Shown: positions 38,234 to 50,944, numbered from the stretch's first letter. The stretch is 64,000 bases of DNA from Erpobdella octoculata (GCA_963978895.1 OZ022241.1:40308030-40372029); one strand, 5' to 3'. Program-made: numbers and translations. The notes: generated by a model not told the origin, from the sequence alone.

Positions 38234-41200
38234 TTAAAAACACAGCCCTGCCGGATAGGCATAACCGCAGTGGGCGGCGATCTTCGAGTGGCCGACGATG
38301 ACGGCCCCGACGGGCATTCGAGCCAGACTGCTGACGGTGTGTATGCCCTCTTCGATCTGAAACGAAGCCCAGACGAAACCCGACCCGTCCAGAAACGAAT
38401 TCCAGACCGTCGACGATGGCAGAGGTTTTCCGTCCACGTAAACGTCGGACACGAAGTCGGACAAGGAGACGAGTTGGAGATAGTGCACGAACGGCCTCGA
38501 AGCATCGCTCTTGGCCGTCGGGAACGTGTACAGAGAGTTGTACTTCTCTGCCGGAGTGACTAACGTCATGGACGGGTTGATGTCTTCGGAGCTGGCGAAC
38601 ATCTGAGCCACCAAGATCGGTCGACTCGCCCGTACGGCCATGCCCGTAACGTTGCGGGCAAACGTGGAGAAGAAATCGCCGGCGTTCAGGCACGTGAAGT
38701 TGTTAGTTGTCACGTTTGTCGAATCATTTGGACTCGAGCTGAGAACAGTTATCGACGTGTTACTCTCTCGGCAGACGAACTTGACGTAGTAACCTGGCTG
38801 TGGAGCGGACAAGTTAAAGCGGAACAGAAATGGCACCAGATAGAAGCTGGTTCCCCAGTGCCGGACGTCCGGCATTTGTTCAACGAGGTGGTTTTTCTGC
38901 AGCCGGAAATCAAGATCTTGATTGAAGAGGTCTTCTTCAACTCTGGTGAGGTCGTTACCGCTGAAGACGGCGATGGGATTGTTGGAGGTCAGGTTGCAGC
39001 CGGTCATGTCGCCGCTGGAGCTGAGGTGGACAGCCTCGTTTTGAGAGAGGTTAAAGTGCAGATCAACTCCGCTTCTGTAATTGGTGTTGTTCCATCTGAT
39101 GACTACCGAGGGCCTGGTGATCTTTCTGAGCGTGAGTCTGACGGTTGTGTTGTTTTCAGTGGCCACGAAGGCCATCTGAGTTTCTCGGTCCTAGAAAATA
39201 AAATTCGCTGATTAGCAAAATCGTACATGTTTAATATAAGAAATACTTAAGGCACACACACGCACACACAACCTAAGAATACTATAAACACAAACTTTAT
39301 ATGCTTTAAAACCGTTCTGTTAAGCCATAACTTTTAATACTTTCATCTCAGAAAGTCTGAGTAGGTCGAGTGTGGTCTTGAAGTTACGAGATATTCGGAG
39401 ATATGTATACGCGCCACTTTTATAAAAACTTGGCATTATCATCATCGTTGTCATCATCACCACCGTCAGCGCCATCGTCATCTAACTGCTAATTTTGGTC
39501 GTTACTCAAGTGTTCACTCAATCTGGGTTACTGGCAGTAGGTATTTTCCGATGACTCATGACTTAGGTGACCTAGTTGACGCAAGGTCAGGTCAACTCTA
39601 TCACTTTGGCGCCTGTCATCAAAACATCAAAACAAACACTTTTTTTACATAGTATAAAGCTTAAAAGAGAAGCCAAACTTCAGGAAAAAAAGTTATGACG
39701 TAGTGCTCCGTGCCGAGTAGATGGTGAGGGAAAACGGTGAATCCGTCGCAGGATGTCACAAGCTTGCTCATGGCGTAGATGCCGATCTTGTCGCTCGCCT
39801 GATGATGAAAGCGAAATAGAGTTACTGTTGGAAAAGCTAAACATAATATTGTTTTGACTTTGGCCAAAATTCTACAATAAAAGATTACGCATATATATAA
39901 ATATTTTTTTATAATTATTTATATAGCCTTTTACACTAGTTGAAAATGGGCCAGGTTAAGGCTAATTTGCCGAGCCTTGGATTTTTGTGCCTGTAAAAAT
40001 GATCCAGCTCAAGTCAACACGGTCTGAACCGGATCGGGCCTGGAATTTTGTGCCTAAGAAACGGACCGGGCCGAGTCGCCAACGGATCAGCCCGCAAAAA
40101 ACCGCCCCTTTAGTCCTTTACAAGAATAACAGTGAGACTGTAATCCCATAGGCTTGCGTGATAAACGACTAATATGGAAGACTTATTCAGAACGTTAAAT
40201 GATTGAATGTGGACTTTGAGATTGAACCAACTGCAGTCTGCAGTCTGCAGATTTTTAGCAATAAAACTGAAAAATTAAAACCAACCACACCGACCGACCT
40301 CTATCGAAATGGCCTTGATGTTCTGCTCAACGTCGAACATCTGCAGGACGCTCGGAACGCTGATGGTCTTCTGGGTGTAAGGCTGCACGTTTGTCAGCGT
40401 CGACGTCGGCGTGAAGAAAGACCAGTTCAGGGCCAGCTGGACTTCCCTGGGCTGCCTGGAAGCCGGGTAGATCTCTAGCTGCGGGGTCGATCCGTTCTCG
40501 TAGTTCTCCATGAAGACTAAAGTAAATTTTCGGCCCATCTCGCTGACCCCGCATATTTCGAGATCTGTTCAAGTTAGTGTACTTGACTTTAGCCTTTTAG
40601 TGAAATTTATTTACGGTCACAGTGTTAATTATTACTTCAGATCAGAGATGTTGCGAGTACTTATGGCATTTATTGCCAGTAATAGGATAGCTGCCTCTTT
40701 CGTACGGTTAGGGGTAGCTTATTAATTCATAATGTAGCAATGGCCTCGACCTGCGCCACGTACCCTCTGGTTTAAACCCCTTTGCTAGCCTTTGCCTAAG
40801 CCGTTGTCTCGATCACAAGTGTGTTGCATACTGATGAATGTAATCGCATTACAATTATGTTACATACTGATAAATGTAATCACATTACAATTATGTTACA
40901 TACTGATAAATGTAATCACATTACAATTATGTTACATACTGATGAATGTAATCACATTACAATTATGTTACATACTGATGAATGTAATCACATTACAATT
41001 ATGTTACATACTGATGAATGTAATCACATTACAATTATGTTACATACTGATGAATGTAATCACATTACAATTATGTTACATACTGATGAATGTAATCACA
41101 TTACAATTATGTTACATACTGATGAATGTAATCACATTAGTTTTCATGTGTCGTTTGATTGCTGACTAGACCAGTCCCAGATTAATTAGTTGCTGGTAAT

Positions 41201-44200
41201 GTAATTCATTCGAGCCTACAATTATAATTGTTTTCACATGCTTTAGTGCATCATTAGAAATTATACTTATAATGAGCAATTATATCACTTAAAAAGTCCA
41301 AGTGTCTCTTGGTATTCAATAATTGATATAAGATAAATTGGCGACAACAGTTTATATTTTAATAAAATAATTATTTAAAATTAGTAGATGTAATTAAACC
41401 GAACATTGAAACTCGATTTAGTTTAGGACACTTTATATCACATACTCATAAGTTATAAATTATGATAAATGGTTAATTAATAACTAACTAACTTGGGTCT
41501 TCAGCATTCTGAGCAGGAGTGACACCTGAAATTAAGAAATGTTGTCACACGTGGACCGTCAAACTGGTGAAATCATATTGAATTTTTTTTTATATAAAGT
41601 ATTTAAAGAGAGTAGAAATTATATTAAAAAAAAATATGTCAGTAGTGTGAGGAAAAAGAAAAACCAAAAACAAAAGTGGCGCAGTGTATAACTGGATTCG
41701 AACCGCTGACTTTCGGATTGAAAACCGTTAAGAATAAATATAACAGTCGAGTGTCAAGAAAACATTTTGCTGTATGAATGATGATTGGCCCCTGTCAATA
41801 AGGAAAGTAAAGAATTAAATTTGTTTTTTTGAAGACTTGTCAGGAAAACGTGCCGTCTGCATTTCTGCATTTCTTCATTTCTGCATTTCTGCATTTCTGC
41901 ATGTATCGACTCATATACTAATTTCGTTTTTTTTCTAGCCAACTGAATGTTCGTGATGTTTGCCATGCTCGAGCTGAAGCTATTTTAAGATTCCATAGCA
42001 CACACACACACACACGCATAATTTATAAACGACTTCAGTATGAAATGTTTTTCATACTAAAAAAAAGTTCTAATAAAGATAAGAGGTTGGATTCCGTTAT
42101 TTTCTAATTAACTTGAAATAGCCATTTGATTATAAGAATGCCTGCTAAGGAACAAATTTTGATCTATGAAGTTATTGAATTAAATTAGGAAAGCTTTTTT
42201 TTTCCTTTCAATTTCGACCATTTTCGCTCCAGTGAGCGAGTTATTTCGTGAACCCAGTAAATGGTTTCTTTATTCATAGATTATAAAATTGACGTTTAAA
42301 AGTAATAAAAAAAACTTGTGCTGATGGTTTTCTTTATTTTTGGTTCCTTCAAAAATACGATTTTTCATATTTCGAAAAATGTGAATGTCAGTGACGATGT
42401 TAACCTATAACTTTTGTATGACCTATGTATAACTTTTGTATGATCTATGTATGACGTATGTATAACCATTGTATGACCTATGTATGACGTATGTATAATT
42501 TTTATATGACCTATGTATAACCGTTGTACGACCTATGTACAACCTTTGCAAAATCTATGTATAATCTTTTGTATGACCTATGTATGACCTATGTATAAGC
42601 TTTGTATGACCTATACAACGAGGCTGAAAACAACTGATCGAGGAAGCAATTTGATCAGAGGATGGACATGGGTCCATTTTCGGCGACCCAACATAACTCA
42701 ACCCACCACTTTTTCAACCCAACCCAGCCCGACCCACGCATGTCTCAAAAAAATTGGACCCACCCCAACCCACCCCAACCCAGCCCAGCCCATGTCCTTT
42801 TCTGAATTTTAATAATTGTTTAATAAATTTTATACAACATCCTTTAAAGTTGAAATATAATATTTGTTTGTTTTTACATCAAAACCGACGTGGTGAAAAT
42901 CGTAACAGTTTCATTTCGCCTTGACTTTTATTAATAGGAAATGATTTACGCTGACATTCTTACGCCATTAAAACACAGTTTTCAATTAAGTCCTCTTCAG
43001 TTGAAAGAGCGAAGTTTAGAGTCGACAGTTAAAAAAAGATGTCTCACATATCTCTCGTTTACGAAATTTCAATAAAAATTACTTTACGTGAGAAACGGTA
43101 AAAACAGAAACATATAAAAACCCCTATTCGCACTCCAGAGTGTACAAACAAGTTATTTGCCTCGTCGCATCCACACGACTGCAAGCCGTCAACTTTCCTT
43201 CAGCAGCTTGAATTTACTTTTAAAAATTATTTTTTTCCACCTTTTTCCAGAGAGATAAACGCTGCGAAACCTGCTAACACAAACAGTATTCTCGTTACGA
43301 ACCTTACCCCCTCCCTAACCCCCTCCCTAACCAACGTTTGGTGTGGGAATATAGGAGCAGCGTAGTCCTAGCTATCTTTGAGCAGGACCTACAGTAGAAC
43401 AGAAGCCAACTTCTCCAAAGATATCAGATTTAATTATTAAGGTCTATTAAGTTTTGATTGGATTGGATCGGAGTGCAAACGAAATTGTCATACAAGATGG
43501 TAGTGCGAATAGACACTTACAAAAAAAAATATAATAAGGACGAAAGTGTGCTTAAATGAAGTAAAGTTGGACTAAAGCGACGAATAAATCAAAATTCGCC
43601 CTCCGACTTACAAGACGTTTCTAAAAGGATTTTAGCTAATTAACTTTTTTTAAAAAGTTTGTTCGTGTGTGGGGTGTGTGGGGAGGGGGAAGTAGCTAAG
43701 CTTTCTTAAATCCCGTGTTTGTCCATTTTCGTTGTGAAGTTTACAGAATCTATGTTAACATACATCATTTTCGATGTCTGCACGGAATAGTCTGTGTAGT
43801 GTAATGTATGTTAGAAAATTCGCGTAACGCTGTTAGGTAGTGCTGCAATTGTAAGACAACGACAATTATATATGTTGATATTTACAAAACCCGTCATTAT
43901 TGACTTATCTCTAGTATATATATAAACATATTCAAACCATTATAAGTGTTGTGTGTGTGTGTGTGTGCTGAGCAAAACTTGCTATAGAATAGTTCTCATT
44001 CTGGAGAATATTTTAAGATATTTAAAAAATCTGCTCTTTAATTTACGTTTCATCGTCACAAAACGAGAGAAAGCTAAGCTAAAAAACCCCGGTTTTTCAG
44101 ATGAGACCGTCACTGAATATTTTTAAAAACTGACGTCATTGTAAAAAAAAATGGTTGGCCAACCTGTGAAGATGAGCATCAACAGAATTGGAGTTATCAG

Positions 44201-44323
44201 AGCAATCAGAGCCAGCGTGAAGACGATGAGCCCAAAACTGCTGGGCATTCCCGCGACATCTTTTTTAGTTTCTTTTTCGATTTCGAGCTTTTTTGTCTGC
44301 GAGTTTCGAGGAAAAAAATCCAT
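38234..44323 (-). CDS. type II membrane protein with IgGFc-binding domain, five exons
   Basis: Exons in gene order: 44323-44164, 41525-41493, 40564-40299, 39798-39679, 39190-38234; phases agree and give 511 residues. Residues 1-29 are charged and cytoplasmic-like (MDFFPRNSQTKKLEIEKETK), 30-54 form one membrane helix (FGLIVFTLALIALITPILLM, then LIFTG), and there is no cleavable signal. The ectodomain has many N-x-S/T sites and the order seen in IgGFc-binding N-terminal domains (as in FCGBP): VFMENYENG, KIGIYAMSK, FTVFPHHLLGTEHYVI, MAFVATENNTTV, RPILVAQMFASSEDINPSM, AVIVGHSKIAAHCGYAYP. Function is unproven; mucin or pathogen binding is a family-based guess. The 33-bp second exon and the GTTTGG donor of exon 4 are the weakest joins. 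Confidence 0.85.
39945..40105. repeat. GGCCCG/GGGCC-type repeat fragment
   Basis: Words such as ATGGGCCAGG, GGATCGGGCCTGG, ACGGACCGGGCCGAGTCG and ATCAGCCCGC mark a copy of the family also seen at 18250 and 58391. It lies in intron 3 of the IgGFc-binding-domain gene. Confidence 0.5.
40821..41145. repeat. 36-bp minisatellite, about nine copies
   Basis: The unit GTTACATACTGATGAATGTA plus ATCACATTACAATTAT repeats almost perfectly between exons 3 and 2 of the IgGFc-binding-domain gene. Because 36 is divisible by three, two frames stay open as 12-residue repeats; nothing suggests they are translated. Single-base variants (TAAATG against TGAATG) separate early from late copies. Confidence 0.95.
41695..41746 (-). 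repeat. tRNA-like fragment, possible SINE head
   Basis: On the - strand, AACGGTTTTCAATCCGAAAG TCAGC is followed by the perfect B box GGTTCGAATCC. No complete cloverleaf or A box is visible, so it is a relic or a SINE piece rather than a tRNA gene. Confidence 0.35.
42405..42612. repeat. TATGACCTATGTATAAC minisatellite
   Basis: Imperfect units of about 12-24 bp built from TGTATGACCTATGTATAAC and TGTATGACGTATGTATAACC. It is followed at 42655-42795 by a CCAACCCAACCC/CAGCCCGACCC-rich stretch related in wording to the GGCCCG family. Confidence 0.85.
43880..43918 (+). mobile_element. isolated Helitron-like 3' end
   Basis: CCCGTCATTATTGAC followed by TTATCTCTAGT is a degenerate form of the terminus at 28582, in intron 1 of the IgGFc-binding-domain gene. 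Confidence 0.35.
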
Positions 44324-45699
44324 TTTTTGGCGATGAGAAAACTTTTACATAAATTTACTCCGAGTTAGGCCAGATTTGAGAAGCAGTGTTATTTATGACT
44401 CGATTATACTCGATTCAACGGTCCGACCGAGCCAAATCATCAAAAATTAAATATTTCAAATCTGCCAAAACTCATCAGCCAAAAAAAATTGATCTAAGTG
44501 TATATTTATATAACATAGAATTGGAACACAATCGTTTACCGTCTCCATGCTCGACAATGACACCTAAGCATTCGGCAGAACAACTTTTGCAATCCGCCTC
44601 TCTGATTATTATTATATTTATATCTCTCAGCGCATAATGAAAAAAGTGCTTCGCTTATAAATAAGTATCAGCGTAACGAGCTTAACAATGATGCCAGGTT
44701 GCATTATCATAATAGCAGGGTTATGAGATTAACCATTGCAATGAAAACCTTCAATGCGTGCCATGCACTTAATACTGATGGCTATATAATATACTGACTG
44801 TCGTAAGGAGCACCCAGAATCCAAGGTAAGAAGAGAGGAGTCTATTGACCCTCTTAAAAATTCCAATTTGTGGGAAAAAAGTAAGTTTTAAGTTAGCTCA
44901 AAGATCTAGCCAACACCTGAATATTATATAATTAATTCCACACCACCAGTGTCCACCAGCATAAGCGTGTATGGTCCCTGAACTCTGAACTCTGGTATGG
45001 GAGACTACGTTAAGTAGGAAATGACTTAAAACTCCTGAAGTCATCGTCACTGCGTAAAACAAGGAACAACGTTTAACACCAAAGATCTTGATTAAATCAC
45101 AAATCAAATCACCTAAATCGCCACAGGCACCGATTCCGAAGTTTTGTGCCGGCCGCGGCTATTGAGTATTTAAGGTTTTAATAATAGCAGAACACATTAG
45201 AAAATTTTACAACCAGCGCTTATTCTTTTGACTAGTGTAAACCTTTTGATTTATAGTATACTGTGCTGTGTGTATTGAGGTGTCGTTCAACCCGAATTCG
45301 AGAGACGTTCTTAGTTCTTTGTTTCGTCACGACTCTAATGCTCTCCGATTCATCGCGTATTTTGCGCCCAAATATAGAACAGAAACGTGGTGTATTTAAA
45401 AACAAAACATTAATTTTCGCAATACTTGTAGTGAAATGATATAGAAGTTTTTGTGATAGAATATAATTTTTATTTTTTGTTTTGTTGCCTCGCGTTTATA
45501 TATGTTCTTTGGAGATAAAAAACTAACCCATAAAAACAAAGTTTTTATTATAAATTCTTTATATACAATCCTAGATTTTTATTTTATTTGAATTTTTGAA
45601 AAATTTTTTTGAATTTTTTGAAAAATATTTTTGAATTTTTGAATTTTTTGAAAAACTTAATTATACAACATCCGATCAAACTGAAATTTTGATAAATTC

Positions 45700-45835
45700 A
45701 ATTGTCTCGCAGCCCAAGTCGATGTGCCAAATTTCAGCTCGATCGGATAACGGGAAGTGAGTTAATTTTGAGACTCAAAGTTTGTGACCGACAGGAAGAC
45801 AGACAGACAGACAGACGGGAAGACAATCGAAAATA
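45700..45835 (+). repeat. interspersed-repeat tail with (GACA)n
   Basis: The words CCAAATTTCAGCTCGATCGG and GACAGGAAGACAGACAGACA are the common tail pattern of invertebrate interspersed repeats; a related tail lies at 16840-16910. Otherwise, I find no gene in 44324-46258. Confidence 0.5.
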
Positions 45836-46258
45836 ATATGAAGGATTTAAAAATAAATCAGTTTTGTTGTTCATCTTGCCAAAATGGCTGTCGGCTCATT
45901 ATATTAATTTAGAATACCACTTATAGCGATTCCTTCTTTATCAATTACTTTATCCGTATTTTAAATAACTTATTTTTCAATTCTGTACGTTCCCCTGAGA
46001 CTTGTCTTGTCTTCAAGATCTATTTCTAGCCGATTTCACTGCATCTCATCCACTCTACTGTTAACTCTACTTGAACTCGTCACAAGATAACAAGATACTA
46101 GAAAGACATCGATGCAGAAAATATATATCATGTCCTGTTAAAACGAATAAAAATAAAACGATCAGAAAACATTGTTGCGAGATAAAATAATTATTGTGAG
46201 TATGGCAGCCATTTTTCAGTTCCAGTGAATGCGAAAGCAAGAAATAGAGCAGACGTGG

Positions 46259-48540
46259 TTAATCGAAATTGGTGTAGTAGTCCATGCTATTGGGGTCTTC
46301 CAGCAGGTCTCTCAAGATTTGGTTGAGGAACTCGACCTTCTTATTCTTGTAGATGCTACGCTTTTTCCCCGGCGGCGTCCAAGATCTCCCTGTGAGAGTA
46401 AACAGTAAGATGAATAAAAATCAATTAATACTTCATTTTAGTACATTTTTTTAACAAATGTGTATTGTAAGATGTTGTGTGCTGAATACTTTATACACTA
46501 TTAGCTTAGCTATTTTTAAAGTGCACCCGCAACATTCTCATTTTCAGTTAACAGTTTTTACTGGAGTTGGAATTTTGATGACGAGCACAATTAAACTGTC
46601 TTATTTTCAATAAAATTTCAAGACCATTGCTGGCTTTCTGGGCAATGGAATATTAAAAATAAAATAGTCTGAACCATATTGAGAACCATATTGAGAGCGT
46701 TTGTGAAAAAGTTTGAGTCTGTTCCATGTTAGAGAGGACAATGATGATGTACGGCGATATAGTGGTCGGTCACACCTCTGAATTAAGGCCTCCGTCGTTC
46801 CGATGCTTCGGTGGAATTGGCGAAAGACAACTAGACAGGGAGTTTGCCCGGACTGAGGATAGCGCACCATATTGACTATAGGACATAGGTACTAGATCTG
46901 TAGCCATTAGCCAAATCAAATGCGCACCATAGTGAGCGGCTATAGCTGTACTAGATCTGTAGTCAAATCAAATGCGCACCATAGTGAGCGGCTATAGCTG
47001 TACTAGATCTGTAGTCAAATCAAATGCGCACCATAGTGAGCGGCTATAGCTGTACTAGATCTGTAGCCAAATCAAATGCGCATCAAAGTGACTATAGCTG
47101 CTGTACTAGATCTGTAGCCAAACCAAAGTCAGTGACGATTTTATAGATACGGGGTGACATGATCATGTTTTTTTATTGTAGATTTTTTGTTGGGCTCATT
47201 TGGCAGTTATGTTGCTGTTTGAAACCGACCCCAACGATAAGAACAAAGACCAGCAAGAACTGAGTTAACAAAATTAGTCTTTGGAAGCATCAAAGTAGTT
47301 ATAGGAATCTTCCGAAGGCTTGTTGAAAGTGGGGCGGCAAAAATCTAAATACAGCCAGACGTGCAGATTTCTGATGCATCCGTGCAGTCGGGTCAAGTCG
47401 GATCAAGTCGGATCAGATTCGAACGGGCATGGTTCGAAGAATGCAAGAACGACTGGCTGACAAACACCGCATCATTTCAGCTTTGCTGTTGCTTAACAGG
47501 AGACGTCTTTCTGAAGTATGAACATCCAGTGATTTAAGGCCTCCACGCACTCTTTTCTGTTTATGGTACAAGAATGTTGGAGTACTTCGGTCGACAGCGG
47601 AGTCAGACATATCTCTCTATCGTCGGCGTACATGTCGCGTTGAAGGTGGTGCGTTTTCTTAGGGTAGGGTTAGTCAAAATGAAAAATAGTAAAATATTAC
47701 ATTGTAAGTTTTGAATATATTTTTTCCTGAAAATCGCTTCTAGGTGTTTGTCCGAACTCATGATTTGTTTTTAAATATTTGAAAACGAGTAAACATTCCA
47801 TTATTCAACTGTAACTTTTATCTTTCTAATTACCGTTTTTTTTAAATAAAATTAATTAAAAGATAAAAAACAATTTTGCCTGAAGTCAGTGGGAAATACG
47901 GTGCGGTGAGACGCTGATGATCTGACCTCTGACCTCCTCCGGAAGCTGGCGGCGGGGAGCGTTCCCTCTGGTCGTTGTTGGATTGGTGGATGAACTTGCT
48001 GGCCCGTGCCGAGTGTTGTTGTTGTTGTGGTGGTTGTTGCTGCTGGGGGTCGAATTGAGGCTGGTCCTTACTCGTGGACCTGCCAACCAGCGGGATCCGG
48101 CTGTGATTGGGAGAGGAGCAGCCCGGTCCCCAGCCGTGGCAGTTGACGATGCCGAGAGCTCGCTTGTCTTTCGGCAGTTTCATGAGGAAATCTGCTTTCT
48201 TGCCGGGCTTATTTCTGCTGAGTGCTTTGCTGTTTTTAACGGCCTGGTTTGCTAGCAGAACTTTATAAAGCTCCTGGAGTTTGATGGGTGGTTTCGGTGA
48301 ATAACCATTCATCGAATTTGGGTAACGAACCTTATTATTATTGTTATTATTATTATTATCTGGGTCCGTTCCCCACTTGAAAGCCCTTGATGATTGCCAA
48401 AGATTATTAGTAGACGGCGGTCGTGAAAGACGAGAACCCCCACTCCTCCAGTCAGAATTGTGTACGGAAAATGTGAAAGCTGGCCCAACTGTGAGGCACG
48501 AATTGAGAAGGACAAGGACGACTGACAGTTTCCGTAGCAT
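46259..48540 (-). CDS. secreted neuropeptide-like precursor, two coding exons
   Basis: Exons 48540-47934 and 46389-46259 (donor GGTCAG, acceptor CTCACAG) join in phase to 245 residues. Start chosen at MLRKLSVVLVLLNSCLTVGP because it gives a clean signal peptide; an in-frame ATG 16 codons earlier (48588) follows a good acceptor, so a 5'UTR exon lies upstream. After an Asn run (62-69) comes KLPKDKR (121-127), then ALGIVNCHGWGPGCSSPN with two cysteines (134, 141), then basic residues. A Gln/Pro-rich spacer follows, then RSWTPPGKKR (204-213), which has the Gly-Lys-Lys-Arg form of an amidation and cleavage site. The acidic C-terminus is LRDLLEDPNSMDYYTNFD. I do not recognise the family. It looks like a prohormone, but processing is inferred. 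Confidence 0.7.
46885..47128. repeat. 52-bp minisatellite, about five copies
   Basis: TACTAGATCTGTAG recurs at about 46890, 46949, 47001, 47053 and 47104, with CAAATCAAATGCGCACCATA and GTGAGCGGCTATAGCTG between. It is in the intron of the peptide precursor gene. Confidence 0.9.
47395..47642 (-). pseudogene. LINE reverse transcriptase fragment
   Basis: On the - strand, MYADDREICLTPL gives the YADD catalytic box. It is followed by NRKECVEALNHWM and, after a frame change, SNSKAEMMRCLSA, equivalent to the SKTE segment of CR1/Rex1-type reverse transcriptases. Only this region of the domain is present. Inside the intron of the peptide precursor gene. Confidence 0.65.
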
Positions 48541-48919
48541 CTTCTCTGAAGCCGCGAAAGTGTTCCATTTTTGTTTTGCGTGCTGCATCTCGTTATTTGG
48601 ATTCTGAAAATGAAGATGTTGTTTGATTGTTATTTATTAATAAATGATCGTTAGTTTTGATTATTATTAATATTATTATATTTTCTTATTTAAATGCAAG
48701 TGAATGTGTTTCGACCTAAAGTGCCTACGTCGTGTCATGTGTAGTTAAGTTGATTTGATTTGACGTCGAACAAAATAAAAAAAAATCATATTTCCAGAAA
48801 TAAATTATTTCTAATACACTAGAGATAATCGGTCAAAAGTGATGGATTATTATTTTTTTTTTTTGTTGAAACATCGACATGCATAATTACCGTTGTTGCA
48901 ATTGCAGCGCAAGCGAACA

Positions 48920-49185
48920 GCGTATTTACACATATACGCGCATATTTACACATATGCACGCATATTTACACATATGCATGCATAATTACACATATACACG
49001 CATATTTACACATATGCACGCATATTTACACATATGCATGCATAATTATACATATACACGCATATTTATACATATACACGCATATTTATACATAAACACG
49101 CATATTTATACATATACACGCATATTTATACATATACACGCATATTTATACATATACACGCATATTTACACAAACATACACGCAT
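48920..49185. repeat. 20-bp minisatellite, about 13 copies
   Basis: The unit CATATTTACACATATACACG repeats with CATGCATAATTACACATATG variants in the first half and TTTATACA variants in the second half, showing higher-order blocks. Confidence 0.93.
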
Positions 49186-49639
49186 TCAGACATTGGAAAT
49201 TATGCACGTTGATTTTACTGTTTTAACGTCCAGAGGAAAATCTATATCGTCAACAAGACTAATCTCCGGTATCGTCTCAACAAAATAATTACCAAATTTT
49301 TCATTAAAACAAAGAAATAAATCGAAAAATAATTATGATAAACAGGAAAGTAATTAACTCACAAGGTATCTCCTTCTCTTTCTTTTTCTGCTTCTTTATC
49401 TTCTTCTCTCGCTCATTCTCCGCTCCGCTCTCATTTTTCTTTCTTTCTTTCTTTTTTTTAACAGACTCCTACGTCGCTTCCGTATTTATTGCAACTCTCT
49501 ACTGCAGAGGAAAGGACATCAACGGAGATGATTGCCAACAGAAAATATGCTCGATTATCTTTTTTATTTTTGTTGAAGAAAAATTAAAATAAATGATGTG
49601 GCGACAGGAAAATCAAACCAGTGTGTAAACATATAAATA

Positions 49640-50030
49640 TATATATAGAGAGAGAGAGAGAGAAAGAGAGAGATATGTATACAAAGAGAGAGAGAGAGAG
49701 ACAGATGGACAGGGAAAATGTTGTCGCTCGCTCTCGAGTCTGATTCGTCGGAGTTGTCGTCCGACTCCGTGCTAACACGAGTGGCTAAATACGCTTCTTC
49801 TCTTCCTCTCCTCTTCTCCATCTCCATCTCCATCTCCATCTCCATCTACTACTCTCCCTCTCCGATCCGATGAACACACCCTGTCGCATCTTCTCCTCTT
49901 CTCGGGACACAAACAAAGCTCTCACGACGACGACGACGACGACGGCCGACGCCCACGCACGCTCGCGCTCGCTTCTTGCGTAGGCGTACTGCTGCTTTCG
50001 TGAGCTCTCTGCTATGCGGAGTGTGCGCGT

Positions 50031-50109
<79 letters not shown>

Positions 50110-50110
50110 G
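49640..50110. repeat. (GA)n, CATCTC and GACGAC simple repeats in a possible promoter region
   Basis: GA tracts at about 49648-49701 and 50034-50106, a CCATCT repeat at 49819-49850 and GACGACGACGAC at 49924-49940 flank a GC-richer stretch with CG dinucleotides (49850-50010). On the - strand it lies upstream of the peptide precursor gene and may be its promoter or first exon; I see no firm signal. 50110-50550 is T-rich with no gene. Confidence 0.6.
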
Positions 50111-50547
50111 GAGAAAGGGATGCATGCTCTTTTTCTTTCTCCTACTCATTTCTTTCTCTCATTATCTTTATCTTTTTTCTCGTTTCAATTTTCCTTTCCA
50201 CGTTATTTTTTTAATTATATTTCTCTCTCTCTCGCTCCATTAATTTTTACTAATAAACAGGCCATCGGTCGATTCATCTCAAATTTTGTTTTTTTTTTGT
50301 TGTTTTCGTTTTTCTTTTTCTTCTTCCGCACTCAGGTTTCTTCCTCATTATTTTCTTTTTCGTTATTTAATCCGGTCAATGCGCAGCGAGGAGTCCTGTG
50401 CGGCTTATCTGGTGCGTCTGATCTCAAAACGGATGAACGTAATATTAATATCATTATATGGAAACCTGGAATTACAATCGGATCAGGCAAACCTCTATCT
50501 TCTTGAACCCGTAACTGGACGTGGTTTATTATTATTATTATTATTAT

Positions 50548-50640
50548 TTGGAGATAGCCCGTCAAAATGACGGATTTTTTTAAAATTTCATTATTTATTA
50601 TTTTTCGATTGCAGCACCACCTTTTTTATCTTTAGGGCTG
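50548..50640 (-). mobile_element. Helitron-like 3' end, reverse orientation
   Basis: GGAGATAGCCCGTCAAAATGACGG is the reverse of the terminal hairpin at 27776. The adjoining TTTCGATTGCAGCACCAC word matches 27970-27995 of copy B in reverse, so part of the body is present too. Confidence 0.5.
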
Positions 50641-50738
50641 ACAGTGTAGAATTGCGAAATAACTTTTAATATTTAAATAAATTAAAAAATATTTACTTTA
50701 CTCAAATTATATAAAACAATTTATTTATATAATTATTT

Positions 50739-50901
<163 letters not shown>

Positions 50902-50944
50902 TTGCCATAGATAGCAAATCGTCACGCAAAAACGTCTTACACAG

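Noticed and set aside
38162..38563. 133-residue + strand frame and other frames over 38.2-39.2 kb
   Set aside because: They are antisense or shifted shadows of the large IgGFc-binding-domain exon, which has clear family motifs.
40821..41145. Possible CRISPR array from the regular 36-bp spacing
   Set aside because: There are no unique spacers; the units are directly tandem, and the DNA is eukaryotic.
40792..41169. Frames with 12-residue repeats
   Set aside because: 36-bp minisatellite units divisible by three; lies between exons of another gene.
41695..41746. tRNA gene
   Set aside because: Only the T arm and part of an anticodon arm are visible; no complete cloverleaf or A box. Kept only as a low-confidence fragment.
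44386..44637. 83-residue + strand frame
   Set aside because: No family motif, no splice or start context, and a composition like the surrounding AT-rich DNA.
49335..50570. Phe/Ser-rich frames such as the 176-residue one at 49976
   Set aside because: They arise from T-rich and GA-repeat DNA; no motif or exon structure supports them.
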